Source: JBECKQ01 sp040235375 (lineage in GTDB: Bacteria > Planctomycetota > Phycisphaerae > UBA1845). From it: a stretch of 37,002 nucleotides of DNA. The stretch covers positions 1-37,002 of the forward strand of contig JBECKQ010000446.1 in assembly GCA_040235375.1 (NCBI GenBank), in the 5' to 3' direction. Below, one piece after another: positions 25,641 to 33,616 of the stretch (position 1 is its first letter; each line of letters starts with the position of its first letter). Below the pieces are notes generated by a model. It did not search any database. It was not told where the DNA came from and was given only the letters and a program-made list of their open reading frames with translations. Both the position numbers and the translations under genes were made by a program.

Positions 25641-27317
25641 ATGTTACCATCAGATAAATCGTTATTGGCCTGCGCGGCAATGGCGGCGGTTATGACTTTC
25701 GCTTCGCTATCTTTGGGCGGATCGCCGGCCGACGCCACTATCGCGATCGTGCCGGCACCGCAGCACGTCGAGAAGGGAACCGGTCGGTTCGCCATCAACA
25801 CCAAGATCGTGATCGCCGTGGACCGCGGCGACGATGTCCGTCGCGTGGGCGAGTACCTGTCGAAGGAACTGGAACGGCAGGTGGGTATCTCGCTTCGCGT
25901 GGGGACGGCGAGGCAGCTTCTTCGCCGGGAGGCAATTCTGCTTACAACGCGTCCTCGCCGTGGCGGCTGGCAATCGGCAAAGGGTGCCCTGCCTCAAGGC
26001 CGTGGTACACGCGACGGCGGCGTGGACAAGGAGCACTACGAGCTGGAGGTCACGGCCGATCGTGTCGTGCTGCGCGCTCCGACGGCCGAGGGGCTCTTCC
26101 GCGGCGTTCAGACGCTTCGGCAGTTGCTTCCCTGGCGGCCAGAGGCAGAGGCAGACGCGCCGCCGGAGAAAGAGTGCTTCATCCCGGCAGTCCGCATTCA
26201 GGACGAACCGCGGTACCCCTGGCGCGGGATGCACCTCGATGTCTGCCGGCACTTCATGCCCGTCGAATTCATCAAGCGCTACATCGACCTGCTTGCCCTG
26301 CACAAGTTCAACACGTTCCACTGGCACCTCACTGAGGACCAGGGCTGGCGGATCGAGATCAAGAAGTACCCCAAGCTGACGCAGGTCGGCGCATGGCGCA
26401 GCGAGGGCGACGAGCGGTACGGCGGGTTCTACACGCAGGATGAAATCCGCGACATCGTGGCCTACGCCGCCGAGCGGTACATCAACATCGTGCCGGAAAT
26501 CGAGATGCCCGGCCACTCGCTGGCGGCGCTGGCCGCGTATCCGGAGCTGTCGTGCACGGGCGGTCCGTTTGAAGTCGCGACCAAGTGGGGCATCTATGAC
26601 GACGTGTACTGCGCGGGCAACGATAAGACGTTCGAGTTTCTGAAAAACGTGCTCGATGAAGTGCTGGCGCTGTTTCCCAGTGAGACCATTCACGTCGGCG
26701 GTGACGAATGCCCGAAGACGCGATGGAACGTGTGCCCGAAATGCCAGCAGCGCAAGAAGCAGGAAGGGCTGGCCGACGAAGAAGAGCTGCAAAGCTACTT
26801 CATGAAGCGCATCGCCCGGTACCTCGAGTCAAAGGGGCGCCGGCTGATCGGTTGGGACGAGATTCTGCAAGGCGGCCTGGCGCCGGGGGCGACAGTCATG
26901 TCCTGGCGCGGTATGAGCGGCGGGATCAAGGCGGCCCAGTCGGGCCACGACGTCGTCATGACGCCGACGACGTACTGCTACTTCGACTATCGTCAATCGG
27001 ACAAGGCGGATGAGCCGGGCTCGGAGCATGGGCCCGTGCTGACCCTGAAGACGGTGTACGAGTTCGAGCCGACACCGCCGGAGCTGTCGCCGCAGGATGC
27101 CAAACACGTGCTCGGCGCCCAGGGCAACGTGTGGACCGAGCACATGGAAGACCCGCAGCGCGTCGAGTACATGACGGTACCGCGCATGTGTGCGCTCGCG
27201 GAAGTGACCTGGTCCCCACGGGAAAACCGCAACTGGGACGATTTTCTGGTGAGGCTGAAAAAGCACCTGAGCCGACTCGACACGATACACGTCCACTACC
27301 GGCCGCTCGACGACTGA
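25641..27317 (+). CDS. Secreted GH20 beta-N-acetylhexosaminidase
   Basis: A 558-residue exported enzyme that removes terminal N-acetylhexosamine from glycans such as chitin oligomers, glycoproteins or peptidoglycan fragments. After a signal peptide (about 1-30) comes the GH20b domain (A-P-Q-H-V-E… to about 170). The catalytic TIM barrel carries W-R-G-M-H-L-D-V-C-R, F-H-W-H-L-T-E-D-Q-G-W-R, E-I-E-M-P-G-H, the catalytic pair D355-E356 in H-V-G-G-D-E-C, G-W-D-E-I and N-V-W-T-E. D355-E356 supports substrate-assisted catalysis. ATG 25641 starts directly at the signal peptide; an upstream in-frame start at 25548 would overlap the symporter gene. It is probably cotranscribed with the symporter. Confidence 0.93.
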   Translation: MLPSDKSLLACAAMAAVMTFASLSLGGSPADATIAIVPAPQHVEKGTGRFAINTKIVIAVDRGDDVRRVGEYLSKELERQVGISLRVGTARQLLRREAILLTTRPRRGGWQSAKGALPQGRGTRDGGVDKEHYELEVTADRVVLRAPTAEGLFRGVQTLRQLLPWRPEAEADAPPEKECFIPAVRIQDEPRYPWRGMHLDVCRHFMPVEFIKRYIDLLALHKFNTFHWHLTEDQGWRIEIKKYPKLTQVGAWRSEGDERYGGFYTQDEIRDIVAYAAERYINIVPEIEMPGHSLAALAAYPELSCTGGPFEVATKWGIYDDVYCAGNDKTFEFLKNVLDEVLALFPSETIHVGGDECPKTRWNVCPKCQQRKKQEGLADEEELQSYFMKRIARYLESKGRRLIGWDEILQGGLAPGATVMSWRGMSGGIKAAQSGHDVVMTPTTYCYFDYRQSDKADEPGSEHGPVLTLKTVYEFEPTPPELSPQDAKHVLGAQGNVWTEHMEDPQRVEYMTVPRMCALAEVTWSPRENRNWDDFLVRLKKHLSRLDTIHVHYRPLDD

Positions 27318-27323
27318 CCCGCG

Positions 27324-27348
27324 GCTGGGGATTCACGAATCCCGCAGC
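27324..27348 (+). terminator. Stem-loop after GH20 gene, possible terminator
   Basis: GCTGGGGATT (27324-27333) pairs with AATCCC-G-CAGC (27338-27348), leaving one bulged G and a four-base loop. It starts seven bases after the GH20 stop. No T-run follows, so it may be a 3'-end stabiliser or a Rho-assisted terminator rather than an intrinsic one. Confidence 0.4.
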
Positions 27349-27462
27349 GCCTGCGCACGTTGAGCATACTGCACCCGGCGCTGATGCCGGTTTGGGCGCT
27401 CTTCACATTGCTGCACTGCTCAAGCGCCGCGGAACAGGAAGGACGCGTCGTCGGTCGGAGCG

Positions 27463-27468
27463 AAGGAG
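27463..27468 (+). promoter_or_regulatory. Ribosome binding site AAGGAG deciding a GTG start
   Basis: AAGGAG directly abuts the in-frame ATG at 27469, which is too close for use. It is nine bases before GTG 27478, a normal distance. The GTG is therefore the likely start of the FeS oxidoreductase gene. Confidence 0.6.
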
Positions 27469-27477
27469 ATGTCGCTT

Positions 27478-29514
27478 GTGAGTCCGATCGCGATGACACT
27501 GCTGCTGGTGGCCGGCTGGGGGATCTTCGCTTGGTCGGCGAAGCGGCGCTGGCGGTTGATGACGATCGGCCCGCCGGAGCACCGGTTTGACCGGCTCGGC
27601 GAACGCTTCCGGCGGATGATGCGGTTCGCCTTCGGCCAGTGGCGGATGCCGCGTTACCGCCTGGCCGGCGTGGCCCACATCTTCATCTACGCCGGCGCCG
27701 TGGTCATGCTGCTGCGCGGGCTGATCCTCTTCGGCCGCGGATACTCGGCCAACCCGCACTTCGGCTACGTCGTGTTCAACATCGGCACGCCGCTCGGAAA
27801 TCTCTATTCGCTGATCAAGGACGCGTTCGTCGTCGCCGTGCTCGTGGGCATCGCCGTGTATCTCTACTACCGGGCGTTCCGCCGGCTCGGGCGAATGACC
27901 ATCAATTTCGAGGGCTTTCTCATCCTGGCGATCCTCACCGGGCTCATGCTCAGCGACATGCTTTACGACGGCGCCCGGATGGCTTGGCATGGCGAGGCGG
28001 CCAGCATGTGGGAGCCGCTGGGATCGCTGGTCGCATCGCCGCTGCGCGGCGCATCGCACACAACACTCGCGGCGCTGACGCACCTCGGCTTCTGGGGGCA
28101 CGTCAGCCTGATTCTGGGGTTCCTCAACTACCTGCCGTACTGCAAGCAGTTCCACGAGATCACGGCGTTCCCGAACGTGTTCTTCCAGTCGCTCGAGCCG
28201 CCCGGCCGGCTGCGGAAAGTCGAGGACCTTGAGGGCATGGTCGAGCGCGAGGAAACGCTGGGCAAAGCGCGGATCGAGCAGTTTCACTGGAAATCGATTC
28301 TCGACTTCTACACCTGCACGGAATGCGGGCGATGCAGCGACAACTGTCCGGCCACGAAGACCGGCAAGCTGCTCTCGCCAAAGCACCTCACCGTGAACCT
28401 GCGCAATCACCTCTACAGCCGGCAGAATGAGCTGATCCGCAAGAACGGCGAGCCGGAGAGAATCGACCTCGTCGGCCAGGATGCGGTGATCAACCCCGAG
28501 GTCATCTGGGCGTGCACGAGCTGCCGGGCGTGCGAGCAGGAATGCCCGGTCTTCATTACCTATGTGGACAAGATCATCGGCATGCGGCAGCACGTCGTGC
28601 AGGAGCGCGGCGACTTCCCGCAGCAGCTCGCGACCGCGTTCCGCGGGATCGAGAACTCCGGCAATCCGTGGAATCTCCCCGGCCACCAGCGAACGGCTTG
28701 GGCCGAGGGGCTTGACGTGCCGCGCATGGCGGACAAGGGCGAGGCCGAATGGCTGTTGTGGGTGGGCTGCGGCCCGGCCTATGACGACAAGGCGGTGAAG
28801 ATCGCTCGGGCCATGGCCCAGTTGCTCAACATGGCCGACGTGGACTACGCGATCCTCGGTGAAGAGGAGCAGTGCAACGGCGATCCCGCGCGCCGGGCGG
28901 GGAACGAGTTCCTCTTCCAGGCGATGGCCGAGGCGAACGTGGAGATTCTCAAGGGTTACGGCGTCAAGAAAATCATCACCATCTGCCCGCACTGCTTCAA
29001 CACGCTCAAGCACGAATACCCGGACTTCGGCGGCGACTTCGAGGTCGTCGCCCACCCGGACCTGCTCGCCCGCCTGGTGCGCGAGGGCAAGCTCCGCCCG
29101 CGGGGCTCGGTTGACGCGACCGTCGTGTACCACGATTCCTGCTACCTCGGTCGCTACAACGAGATATACGAGTCGCCGCGCAGCGTGCTGGCGGGCGTGC
29201 CAGGCGTGCGGCTGGTCGAGGCTGCGGCCAGTCGCGATCGCGGCATGTGCTGCGGTGCCGGCGGGGCGCAGTTCTTCAAGGAGGAGGAGCCGGGCGACGA
29301 GCGCGTCAACTACGCCCGTGCCGACCAGCTTATCTCGACCGGCGCCACCGTGGTGGCCAGTGCGTGCCCGTTCTGCAAAAGCATGCTCAGTGACGGCATC
29401 TCGTCGCGCGGCCGCGAGGAGGAGGTGAAGATGATGGACATTGCCGAGGTGCTGCTGCAATCCGTGGTAAAACACGAGGACACGGACCGCGCCGCCCAGC
29501 CCGCCCAGGCCTGA
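27478..29514 (+). CDS. Membrane FeS oxidoreductase, ETF:menaquinone oxidoreductase/HdrD-like
   Basis: A 678-residue fusion. The N-terminal 250 residues have about five to six hydrophobic segments and resemble the NarI/nitrate reductase gamma heme-b subunit, with candidate heme histidines in V-A-H-I-F and L-T-H-L-G-F-W-G-H. A double [4Fe-4S] ferredoxin domain follows (C280-C290 and C346-C356). Two CCG-type heterodisulfide-reductase domains complete it, the last with M-C-C-G-A-G-G (C591, C592). This layout matches the membrane proteins shown in other bacteria to pass electrons from electron-transfer flavoprotein to menaquinone. That role is inferred here because no etfAB or acyl-CoA dehydrogenase gene is in the window. 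It would feed the same quinone pool as SdhAB. Confidence 0.87.
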   Translation: MSPIAMTLLLVAGWGIFAWSAKRRWRLMTIGPPEHRFDRLGERFRRMMRFAFGQWRMPRYRLAGVAHIFIYAGAVVMLLRGLILFGRGYSANPHFGYVVFNIGTPLGNLYSLIKDAFVVAVLVGIAVYLYYRAFRRLGRMTINFEGFLILAILTGLMLSDMLYDGARMAWHGEAASMWEPLGSLVASPLRGASHTTLAALTHLGFWGHVSLILGFLNYLPYCKQFHEITAFPNVFFQSLEPPGRLRKVEDLEGMVEREETLGKARIEQFHWKSILDFYTCTECGRCSDNCPATKTGKLLSPKHLTVNLRNHLYSRQNELIRKNGEPERIDLVGQDAVINPEVIWACTSCRACEQECPVFITYVDKIIGMRQHVVQERGDFPQQLATAFRGIENSGNPWNLPGHQRTAWAEGLDVPRMADKGEAEWLLWVGCGPAYDDKAVKIARAMAQLLNMADVDYAILGEEEQCNGDPARRAGNEFLFQAMAEANVEILKGYGVKKIITICPHCFNTLKHEYPDFGGDFEVVAHPDLLARLVREGKLRPRGSVDATVVYHDSCYLGRYNEIYESPRSVLAGVPGVRLVEAAASRDRGMCCGAGGAQFFKEEEPGDERVNYARADQLISTGATVVASACPFCKSMLSDGISSRGREEEVKMMDIAEVLLQSVVKHEDTDRAAQPAQA

Positions 29515-29723
29515 TTCGCCGCGATATGGCCTTTCAGAATCCCGCTCGGCGCCGCCATCGGCCAGTGTTCGTGACATTAAGCACTGTTTATCCGCAATTT
29601 AGGCTCGGCTAAGGGGGGTATTCGATACTTCCTCGCGTGAGGGCCGCAATTCGGCGGTGCGCGCGTGCACGGAGTCCTGGACTGGTAGCTGGGTGACGGG
29701 CTACTTGATGACGGAGTAGAGCG

Positions 29724-30386
29724 ATGAAGAGGGGTATATTCTGGTGGGGCGCGCTGTTCGGTGGCGGCGTGCTGCTGGTGATCGAATTGGCGGTTATGCT
29801 GCTCGGAGCGGTGAACATGAGCGCGGACCAGTCGGCAGGCCTGCTTGACGACATCGGTAACGCGGCGTTCGAGTCTTCGACCTGGTGGCGGGCGCCGAAG
29901 ACGAAAAACCCGGTGAGCCAGACTCCCGACGTGCTTCGCGAGGGAATGGAGCACTTCAAGTCGAGCTGCGTGTTCTGCCACGGGGCGCCGAAGGTTGCAC
30001 GCGCGGACTGGGGGACCGCCATGCTGCCGGAGGGGCCCGAGTTGGCGAGTAAAGGTACCCAAGCGAGCACGGACGGTGAACTCTTTTACATCATCAAGGA
30101 GGGCGTGCGCATGACGGGCATGCCCGCGTTCGGTGAGGAACACTCGGACGAGGACATCTGGAAAATCGTGAGCTTCATCCGGCACTTGCCGGAACTTACC
30201 GCTGGCGAGCAGGCTGAACTCCGCGAGGCGGTTGAGGGCCTCGAGCACGAACACGAGCATGGCGAGCATGAACATGGCGCCGAGGCCGAGCATGAGCAGG
30301 GGATGCTGCCCGCCCACGGCGGCCACACCATTCAGACCCAGCCGGCCGCACAGCCGAGCGAGCACGAGAGCGGCGAGGGCAGTTGA
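29724..30386 (+). CDS. Membrane-anchored cytochrome c with His-rich tail
   Basis: A 220-residue monoheme cytochrome. An uncleaved N-terminal anchor (about 7-30) is followed by a periplasmic class-I-like domain. The heme motif is C-V-F-C-H (C82, C85, H86), and M133 in M-T-G-M-P-A-F is the likely sixth ligand. After the fold ends (about residue 165) comes a tail of about 50 residues dominated by His and Glu (E-H-E-H-E-H-G-E-H-E-H-G and further H), a probable metal-binding segment. The stop codon overlaps a possible TTG start of the following DUF4396 gene, so the two are translationally coupled. Which oxidoreductase it serves is not shown here. Confidence 0.87.
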   Translation: MKRGIFWWGALFGGGVLLVIELAVMLLGAVNMSADQSAGLLDDIGNAAFESSTWWRAPKTKNPVSQTPDVLREGMEHFKSSCVFCHGAPKVARADWGTAMLPEGPELASKGTQASTDGELFYIIKEGVRMTGMPAFGEEHSDEDIWKIVSFIRHLPELTAGEQAELREAVEGLEHEHEHGEHEHGAEAEHEQGMLPAHGGHTIQTQPAAQPSEHESGEGS

Positions 30387-30388
30387 TC

Positions 30389-31123
30389 GTGCCGCCACAA
30401 TGGCTGACTGTCCTTTCGACGGTATGTCTTTGTGCTGGCGGGGTCTCGGCACTGATTCTTCTGATCGATATTCTGGTACGTCCGCAGAAGATGTGGATCA
30501 TGGACGTCGTGTGGCCGGTGACGGCGCTGTTCGGCAGCGTGGTTGTACTGTGGCTGTACTACAGGTACGGCCTGCTGGCCACGAAGCAGGCCGCCCGCGA
30601 GGCGAAGGCCCGGGGTAAAGAGTCACCCAATATGCGGTTGACGCCGTTTCCCGCGATGGTGGCCAAGGGGTCTCTGCACTGCGGCAGCGGCTGTTCGCTG
30701 GGGGACTTGTGCGCTGAATGGCTCGTGTTCCTCGTGCCCGCGGTAGCCACATGGTTCGGCTACGAATCGATCTTCCAGCATAAGATCTTTGCCGCCTGGG
30801 TGGTGGACTTCATCTTCGCCTATGCATTCGGCGTCGCCTTTCAGTACTTCACGATCAAGCCCATGCGCGGCCTGTCGGTGGGCCGTGGAGTGGCTGCGGC
30901 GGTGAAGGCGGACACGCTGTCGCTCGCTTCCTGGCAGGTTGGCATGTACGGCTTCATGGCGATTGCTCACTTCTGGATATTCGGGTCCCTGTTGCAGATC
31001 GAGCTGAAGACCGACACGGCCGCTTTCTGGTTCATGATGCAGATCGCCATGCTGGCAGGCTTCGCGACGAGCTACCCGGTTAATTGGTGGCTGTTGCGCA
31101 ACGGGATCAAGGAGAAGATGTAA
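30389..31123 (+). CDS. DUF4396 membrane protein
   Basis: A 244-residue integral membrane protein with about six hydrophobic segments. The conserved H-C-G-S-G-C-S-L-G-D motif (H97, C98, C102, D106) sits just before a transmembrane helix and is the hallmark by which I place it in DUF4396. The spaced His and Cys residues suggest metal or heme contact, although no function is established as far as I know. A second histidine lies in a late helix (M-A-I-A-H-F-W). Start choice: GTG 30389 has GAGGGC at a normal distance, while TTG 30383 overlaps the cytochrome stop as TTGA. Coupling to the His-rich cytochrome suggests a joint redox or metal role (inference). Confidence 0.78.
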   Translation: MPPQWLTVLSTVCLCAGGVSALILLIDILVRPQKMWIMDVVWPVTALFGSVVVLWLYYRYGLLATKQAAREAKARGKESPNMRLTPFPAMVAKGSLHCGSGCSLGDLCAEWLVFLVPAVATWFGYESIFQHKIFAAWVVDFIFAYAFGVAFQYFTIKPMRGLSVGRGVAAAVKADTLSLASWQVGMYGFMAIAHFWIFGSLLQIELKTDTAAFWFMMQIAMLAGFATSYPVNWWLLRNGIKEKM

Positions 31124-31443
31124 CCTCGACACAGCTCAAGAGCAGTGGCAGACGGCGCGTCCGCGAATGAGTACGCCGGACAGCTTAAAAAACCGTCATC
31201 TTTGAAACGAGCGAATGTTGTGCCGCCGCCACGAGCCCGTAAGCGGTCATGTTGGTGGGGGACGGTCCCAGCCCGCGGAACACCTCGCTTTACTCCGGCT
31301 TTCTGCACGTCATAGCATAGTTTCGTGCACCATGAATTTGACCGGGCATCCCGTTACTGATTCCCGTCCGGCGCCCGCTCGGCAGTCGGCAGTGACGAGG
31401 GGATGCCGGTAAGCGAGCGAGATAATCCCAAGAAGATGAAGTT
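31124..31443. promoter_or_regulatory. 320-base spacer with structured leader before CBS gene
   Basis: No convincing gene is seen. The main content is an extended imperfect hairpin at 31341-31410, annotated separately, ending 33 bases before the CBS start. TTTACT (31289-31294) and TAGCAT (31313-31318), 18 bases apart, are a poor promoter candidate upstream of it. Small frames on both strands lack ribosome sites and family features. Confidence 0.4.
31341..31410 (+). other. Long imperfect hairpin in the CBS gene leader
   Basis: The left arm 31341-31358 pairs with the right arm 31391-31410: eleven base pairs around a single bulged G (31346), a three-base bulge on the right arm (31397-31399), then six more pairs including one G-T. 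The enclosed loop is 32 bases. The arms begin ACCGG and end GCCGGT. The element lies within the probable leader of the CBS protein gene and does not resemble a terminator, as no T-run follows. It could be a regulatory RNA structure or a dispersed repeat. Confidence 0.5.
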
Positions 31444-32103
31444 ATGTTTGTTCGAAACCACATGACACACGATCCGATCGCCGCGGCCCCGGATGCATCG
31501 GCGGCCCGCGTTCTCGAGCTGATGATTCACCAAAGAATCAGCCATGTGCCGGTCGTAGACGAGAGCGGGCGACTGCTGGGGCTGGTTACCGGCCACCAGG
31601 TACGCCGCATTGAGCTTGACGGCAGTCTGGGCAACTGCCCCGTCCGGAAGATCATGCTCATCGAACCGGTGACGACGACTGCCGACACCACCGTCGGCGC
31701 CGCGATGCGGATCATGTCCGAGCGAAGGGTAAGCTCCCTGCTCGTGGTGGACTCCGCCGGCCGGCTCGAGGGTATCATCACGCGCCAGGATCTCCTGAAC
31801 GTGGTGTGTCGCTGGCTGGCGTTCGATCAGCAGGGCAGCACCATCGAGTTGTCGCTTGTGGATGAAAAAGCCGATCTGGTTGCTGCCTTCGAAGTGCTCA
31901 AATCACATGACGCTGATTTGCTCAGTGCCGTCGCATCATGCGTTCGCGACGACGGTGACGAACCGGCCCTCTACCTGCGAATTGCGCAGCGCAACCCGCG
32001 ACCCATCGAATCGGCATTGTCGCGCGCCGGGCTGATCCCGCTCGAGCCGGAGCTGGAAGCCGAGAGGTCGGACGAAGCCGATCGCGTGCACCAGCCTGGG
32101 TAG
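31444..32103 (+). CDS. CBS-domain-pair protein
   Basis: A 219-residue soluble protein with two CBS domains. The first (about 1-58) begins M-T-H-D-P-I-A-A-A-P-D and contains I-S-H-V-P-V-V-D-E-S-G-R-L-L-G-L-V-T. The second (about 66-125) contains R-V-S-S-L-L-V-V-D-S-A-G-R-L-E-G-I-I-T. Paired CBS domains bind adenine nucleotides and sense energy state or ionic strength. The C-terminal 90 residues look like an ACT-type alpha/beta domain, as in some stand-alone CBS-ACT proteins, but this is less certain. No enzyme or channel is fused, so it must act on a partner. The next gene is convergent, and this gene is preceded by a structured leader. Confidence 0.82.
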   Translation: MFVRNHMTHDPIAAAPDASAARVLELMIHQRISHVPVVDESGRLLGLVTGHQVRRIELDGSLGNCPVRKIMLIEPVTTTADTTVGAAMRIMSERRVSSLLVVDSAGRLEGIITRQDLLNVVCRWLAFDQQGSTIELSLVDEKADLVAAFEVLKSHDADLLSAVASCVRDDGDEPALYLRIAQRNPRPIESALSRAGLIPLEPELEAERSDEADRVHQPG

Positions 32104-32127
32104 AAAGAAAGACGGCCAGCCTGCTGA

Positions 32128-32613
32128 TCACTGCCAGCCGAAGCGCTCTGCGCCGTCTCGGGTTGGCCACTGACAGGCGATCAGGATGATGGCAGCGCCC
32201 GGAGCCACCAGTCCGAACATGTTCGCTGAGAGCAGGTACGTGACGATTCCCAGGAGGCCGGTGCCTTCAGCCATCACGCAGCCGATGAGCGTGATCGTCG
32301 TGTACGCGGCCCGCGGCGTCATCTGCCCGGCGGCCGCGGGATCGGCGGCTGTCTCACGCACCCTCTTGACGAGCACGCTCCGCAAGATGACATATCCGAC
32401 GAGTTGACCGCCGGCCACGCAGGCGAGGACCGGCAGAAGGAATGTCGCGACGTCCGCATTCGTCGCGATAATGCCTTGGCGGACGAACACAACTGCCACC
32501 ACGGCGAACGCGATAACGCCCGTAGCCATGACGGCCACGACGATGCGCAGGACGCGTACACGCGACTCAACCGTGTCTTCCGGCAGTCCGTACGTTTGCT
32601 CAGTATTCTGCAT
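32128..32613 (-). CDS. Small four-helix membrane protein with acidic residue in a helix
   Basis: A 161-residue protein with four hydrophobic segments (about 22-44, 52-76, 104-126 and 130-148). The third contains C-V-M-A-E-G-T-G-L-L-G, a glutamate inside an otherwise hydrophobic glycine-rich helix, resembling the ion-binding helix of rotary ATPase c subunits. Small proteins of this look recur as unassigned genes in planctomycetes (impression, not searched). ATG 32613 is set by AGGAGGT at 32621-32627, one of the best ribosome sites in the window; the open frame upstream to 32679 is unlikely to be translated. The gene converges on the CBS gene with a 24-base gap and lies downstream of the heme oxygenase on the same strand. 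Confidence 0.7.
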   Translation of the reverse strand: MQNTEQTYGLPEDTVESRVRVLRIVVAVMATGVIAFAVVAVVFVRQGIIATNADVATFLLPVLACVAGGQLVGYVILRSVLVKRVRETAADPAAAGQMTPRAAYTTITLIGCVMAEGTGLLGIVTYLLSANMFGLVAPGAAIILIACQWPTRDGAERFGWQ

Positions 32614-32620
32614 GGGCAGA

Positions 32621-32627
32621 ACCTCCT
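32621..32627 (-). promoter_or_regulatory. Strong ribosome binding site AGGAGGT (minus strand)
   Basis: It lies seven bases upstream of ATG 32613 on the minus strand and fixes the start of the four-helix membrane protein. Confidence 0.75.
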
Positions 32628-32723
32628 GTTGCGTCGATACGTCGACGAGCATACCGCTGCGGCGCCGCTGAATAAACATGAAAACGGCAGAGTGCAGACT
32701 TGCCCGCAGGCGTCGGTCGGCCT

Positions 32724-33362
32724 CTATGCAGCCGACGAGCCAGCGGTGAGGTCGTCAAAGATCGCGATAATCGCCACAAACATCGACTTTGCCGCCGAGA
32801 TGATCTGGTTCTGCTCCTCATCGGTGAGTTGGGCCGCGGCCAGGTCTTCCCTGAACGCCCGCCAGCGCGTCTTCTGAAGATCGCCGTAGGGATCGAGGTA
32901 GCGCGTGCCCCGGTTGTCGGGCAACGACCAGACCTTGCGCAGCGACGCGGCGATGAATCGCGAGCCGTTGTTGCTGCCTTCCAGAACGTAGTGGTAGCCG
33001 AGCAGGCCGATGGGGTGCTCGGCGGCGGCGCGATCGATCTCATCGAGCAGAGAGGCGGTGGCCGGCAGCGCGGTAATCTGGGACACGTCAACCCCGAAGA
33101 AGGCGAGGTCGTCAAGGATGTAGCGCTCCTGGTACTGGTAATCGCGGATGACCGTTCTGAACACAGGCACATTGGACGAACGGAGATGTGACTCCAGCCG
33201 CCGGTGCACGAGAAGGAACTGGCCGAGGTAGCGCACGTAGTCCTCGCGCGAAAAGTCGCCGCTCGCCAGCCGTTCCTGAAAGGCGTGCCGCTCGGCGGTG
33301 CGATGGAGTTCGGCGGTGGCTTCCTTGAGCCGGTCGCTCACGGTTGATGCGGTCTGCGACAA
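32724..33362 (-). CDS. Heme oxygenase (biliverdin-producing) family protein
   Basis: A 212-residue all-helical protein of the heme oxygenase fold, which opens heme to biliverdin, CO and iron. H20 in A-T-A-E-L-H-R-T-A-E is the expected proximal heme ligand. The distal helix signature is present as Y-V-L-E-G-S-N-N-G-S-R-F, like the Y-V-L-E-G-S/A-T-L-G-G of bacteriophytochrome-linked enzymes. The start is probably TTG 33362, seven bases after AAGGAGA; another TTG at 33386 overlaps the upstream small gene's stop. Biliverdin could serve a phytochrome, but none is in the window, so iron recovery or heme turnover is equally likely. Confidence 0.82.
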   Translation of the reverse strand: MSQTASTVSDRLKEATAELHRTAERHAFQERLASGDFSREDYVRYLGQFLLVHRRLESHLRSSNVPVFRTVIRDYQYQERYILDDLAFFGVDVSQITALPATASLLDEIDRAAAEHPIGLLGYHYVLEGSNNGSRFIAASLRKVWSLPDNRGTRYLDPYGDLQKTRWRAFREDLAAAQLTDEEQNQIISAAKSMFVAIIAIFDDLTAGSSAA

Positions 33363-33382
33363 TTCGATTCTCCTTGCGTTCT

Positions 33383-33616
33383 TCAATCCGAGCCGAGACA
33401 GCCGTTCGCTATCCAGTAGACCGACGGGACGCTCAACCAGAGCAGTCCCTTGACCAGGAAGAACAGGAAACCGGCGGCGAAGATCTTCTTCGTCCAGCAG
33501 CGGCCCTTTTGCGAATGGGTCGGATCGTAAGCCATCGTCGGATCGTAGAAGCCGCGGTCCAAGCCGGAAAGGAACACATGCAAACCCGGCAAGTCTGCTG
33601 GGCCGTGATGGGGCAC
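33383..33616 (-). CDS. Small single-pass membrane protein upstream of heme oxygenase
   Basis: Up to 77 residues, with one clear transmembrane helix near the C-terminus (I-F-A-A-G-F-L-F-F-L-V-K-G-L-L-W-L). The K-G-L-L-W-L pattern suggests a real membrane peptide rather than a chance frame. The start is unsettled: GTG 33616 or ATG 33535 (M-A-Y-D-P-T-H), the latter giving about 50 residues. Neither has a strong ribosome site. It ends 20 bases before the preferred heme oxygenase start, or overlaps by four bases if the earlier TTG is used, so coupling is plausible. Function is unknown. Confidence 0.5.
   Translation of the reverse strand: MPHHGPADLPGLHVFLSGLDRGFYDPTMAYDPTHSQKGRCWTKKIFAAGFLFFLVKGLLWLSVPSVYWIANGCLGSD

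Noticed and set aside
31072..31412. Small open frames on both strands in the spacer before the CBS gene
   Set aside because: They have no ribosome sites, low-complexity composition, and overlap the DUF4396 end or the structured leader.
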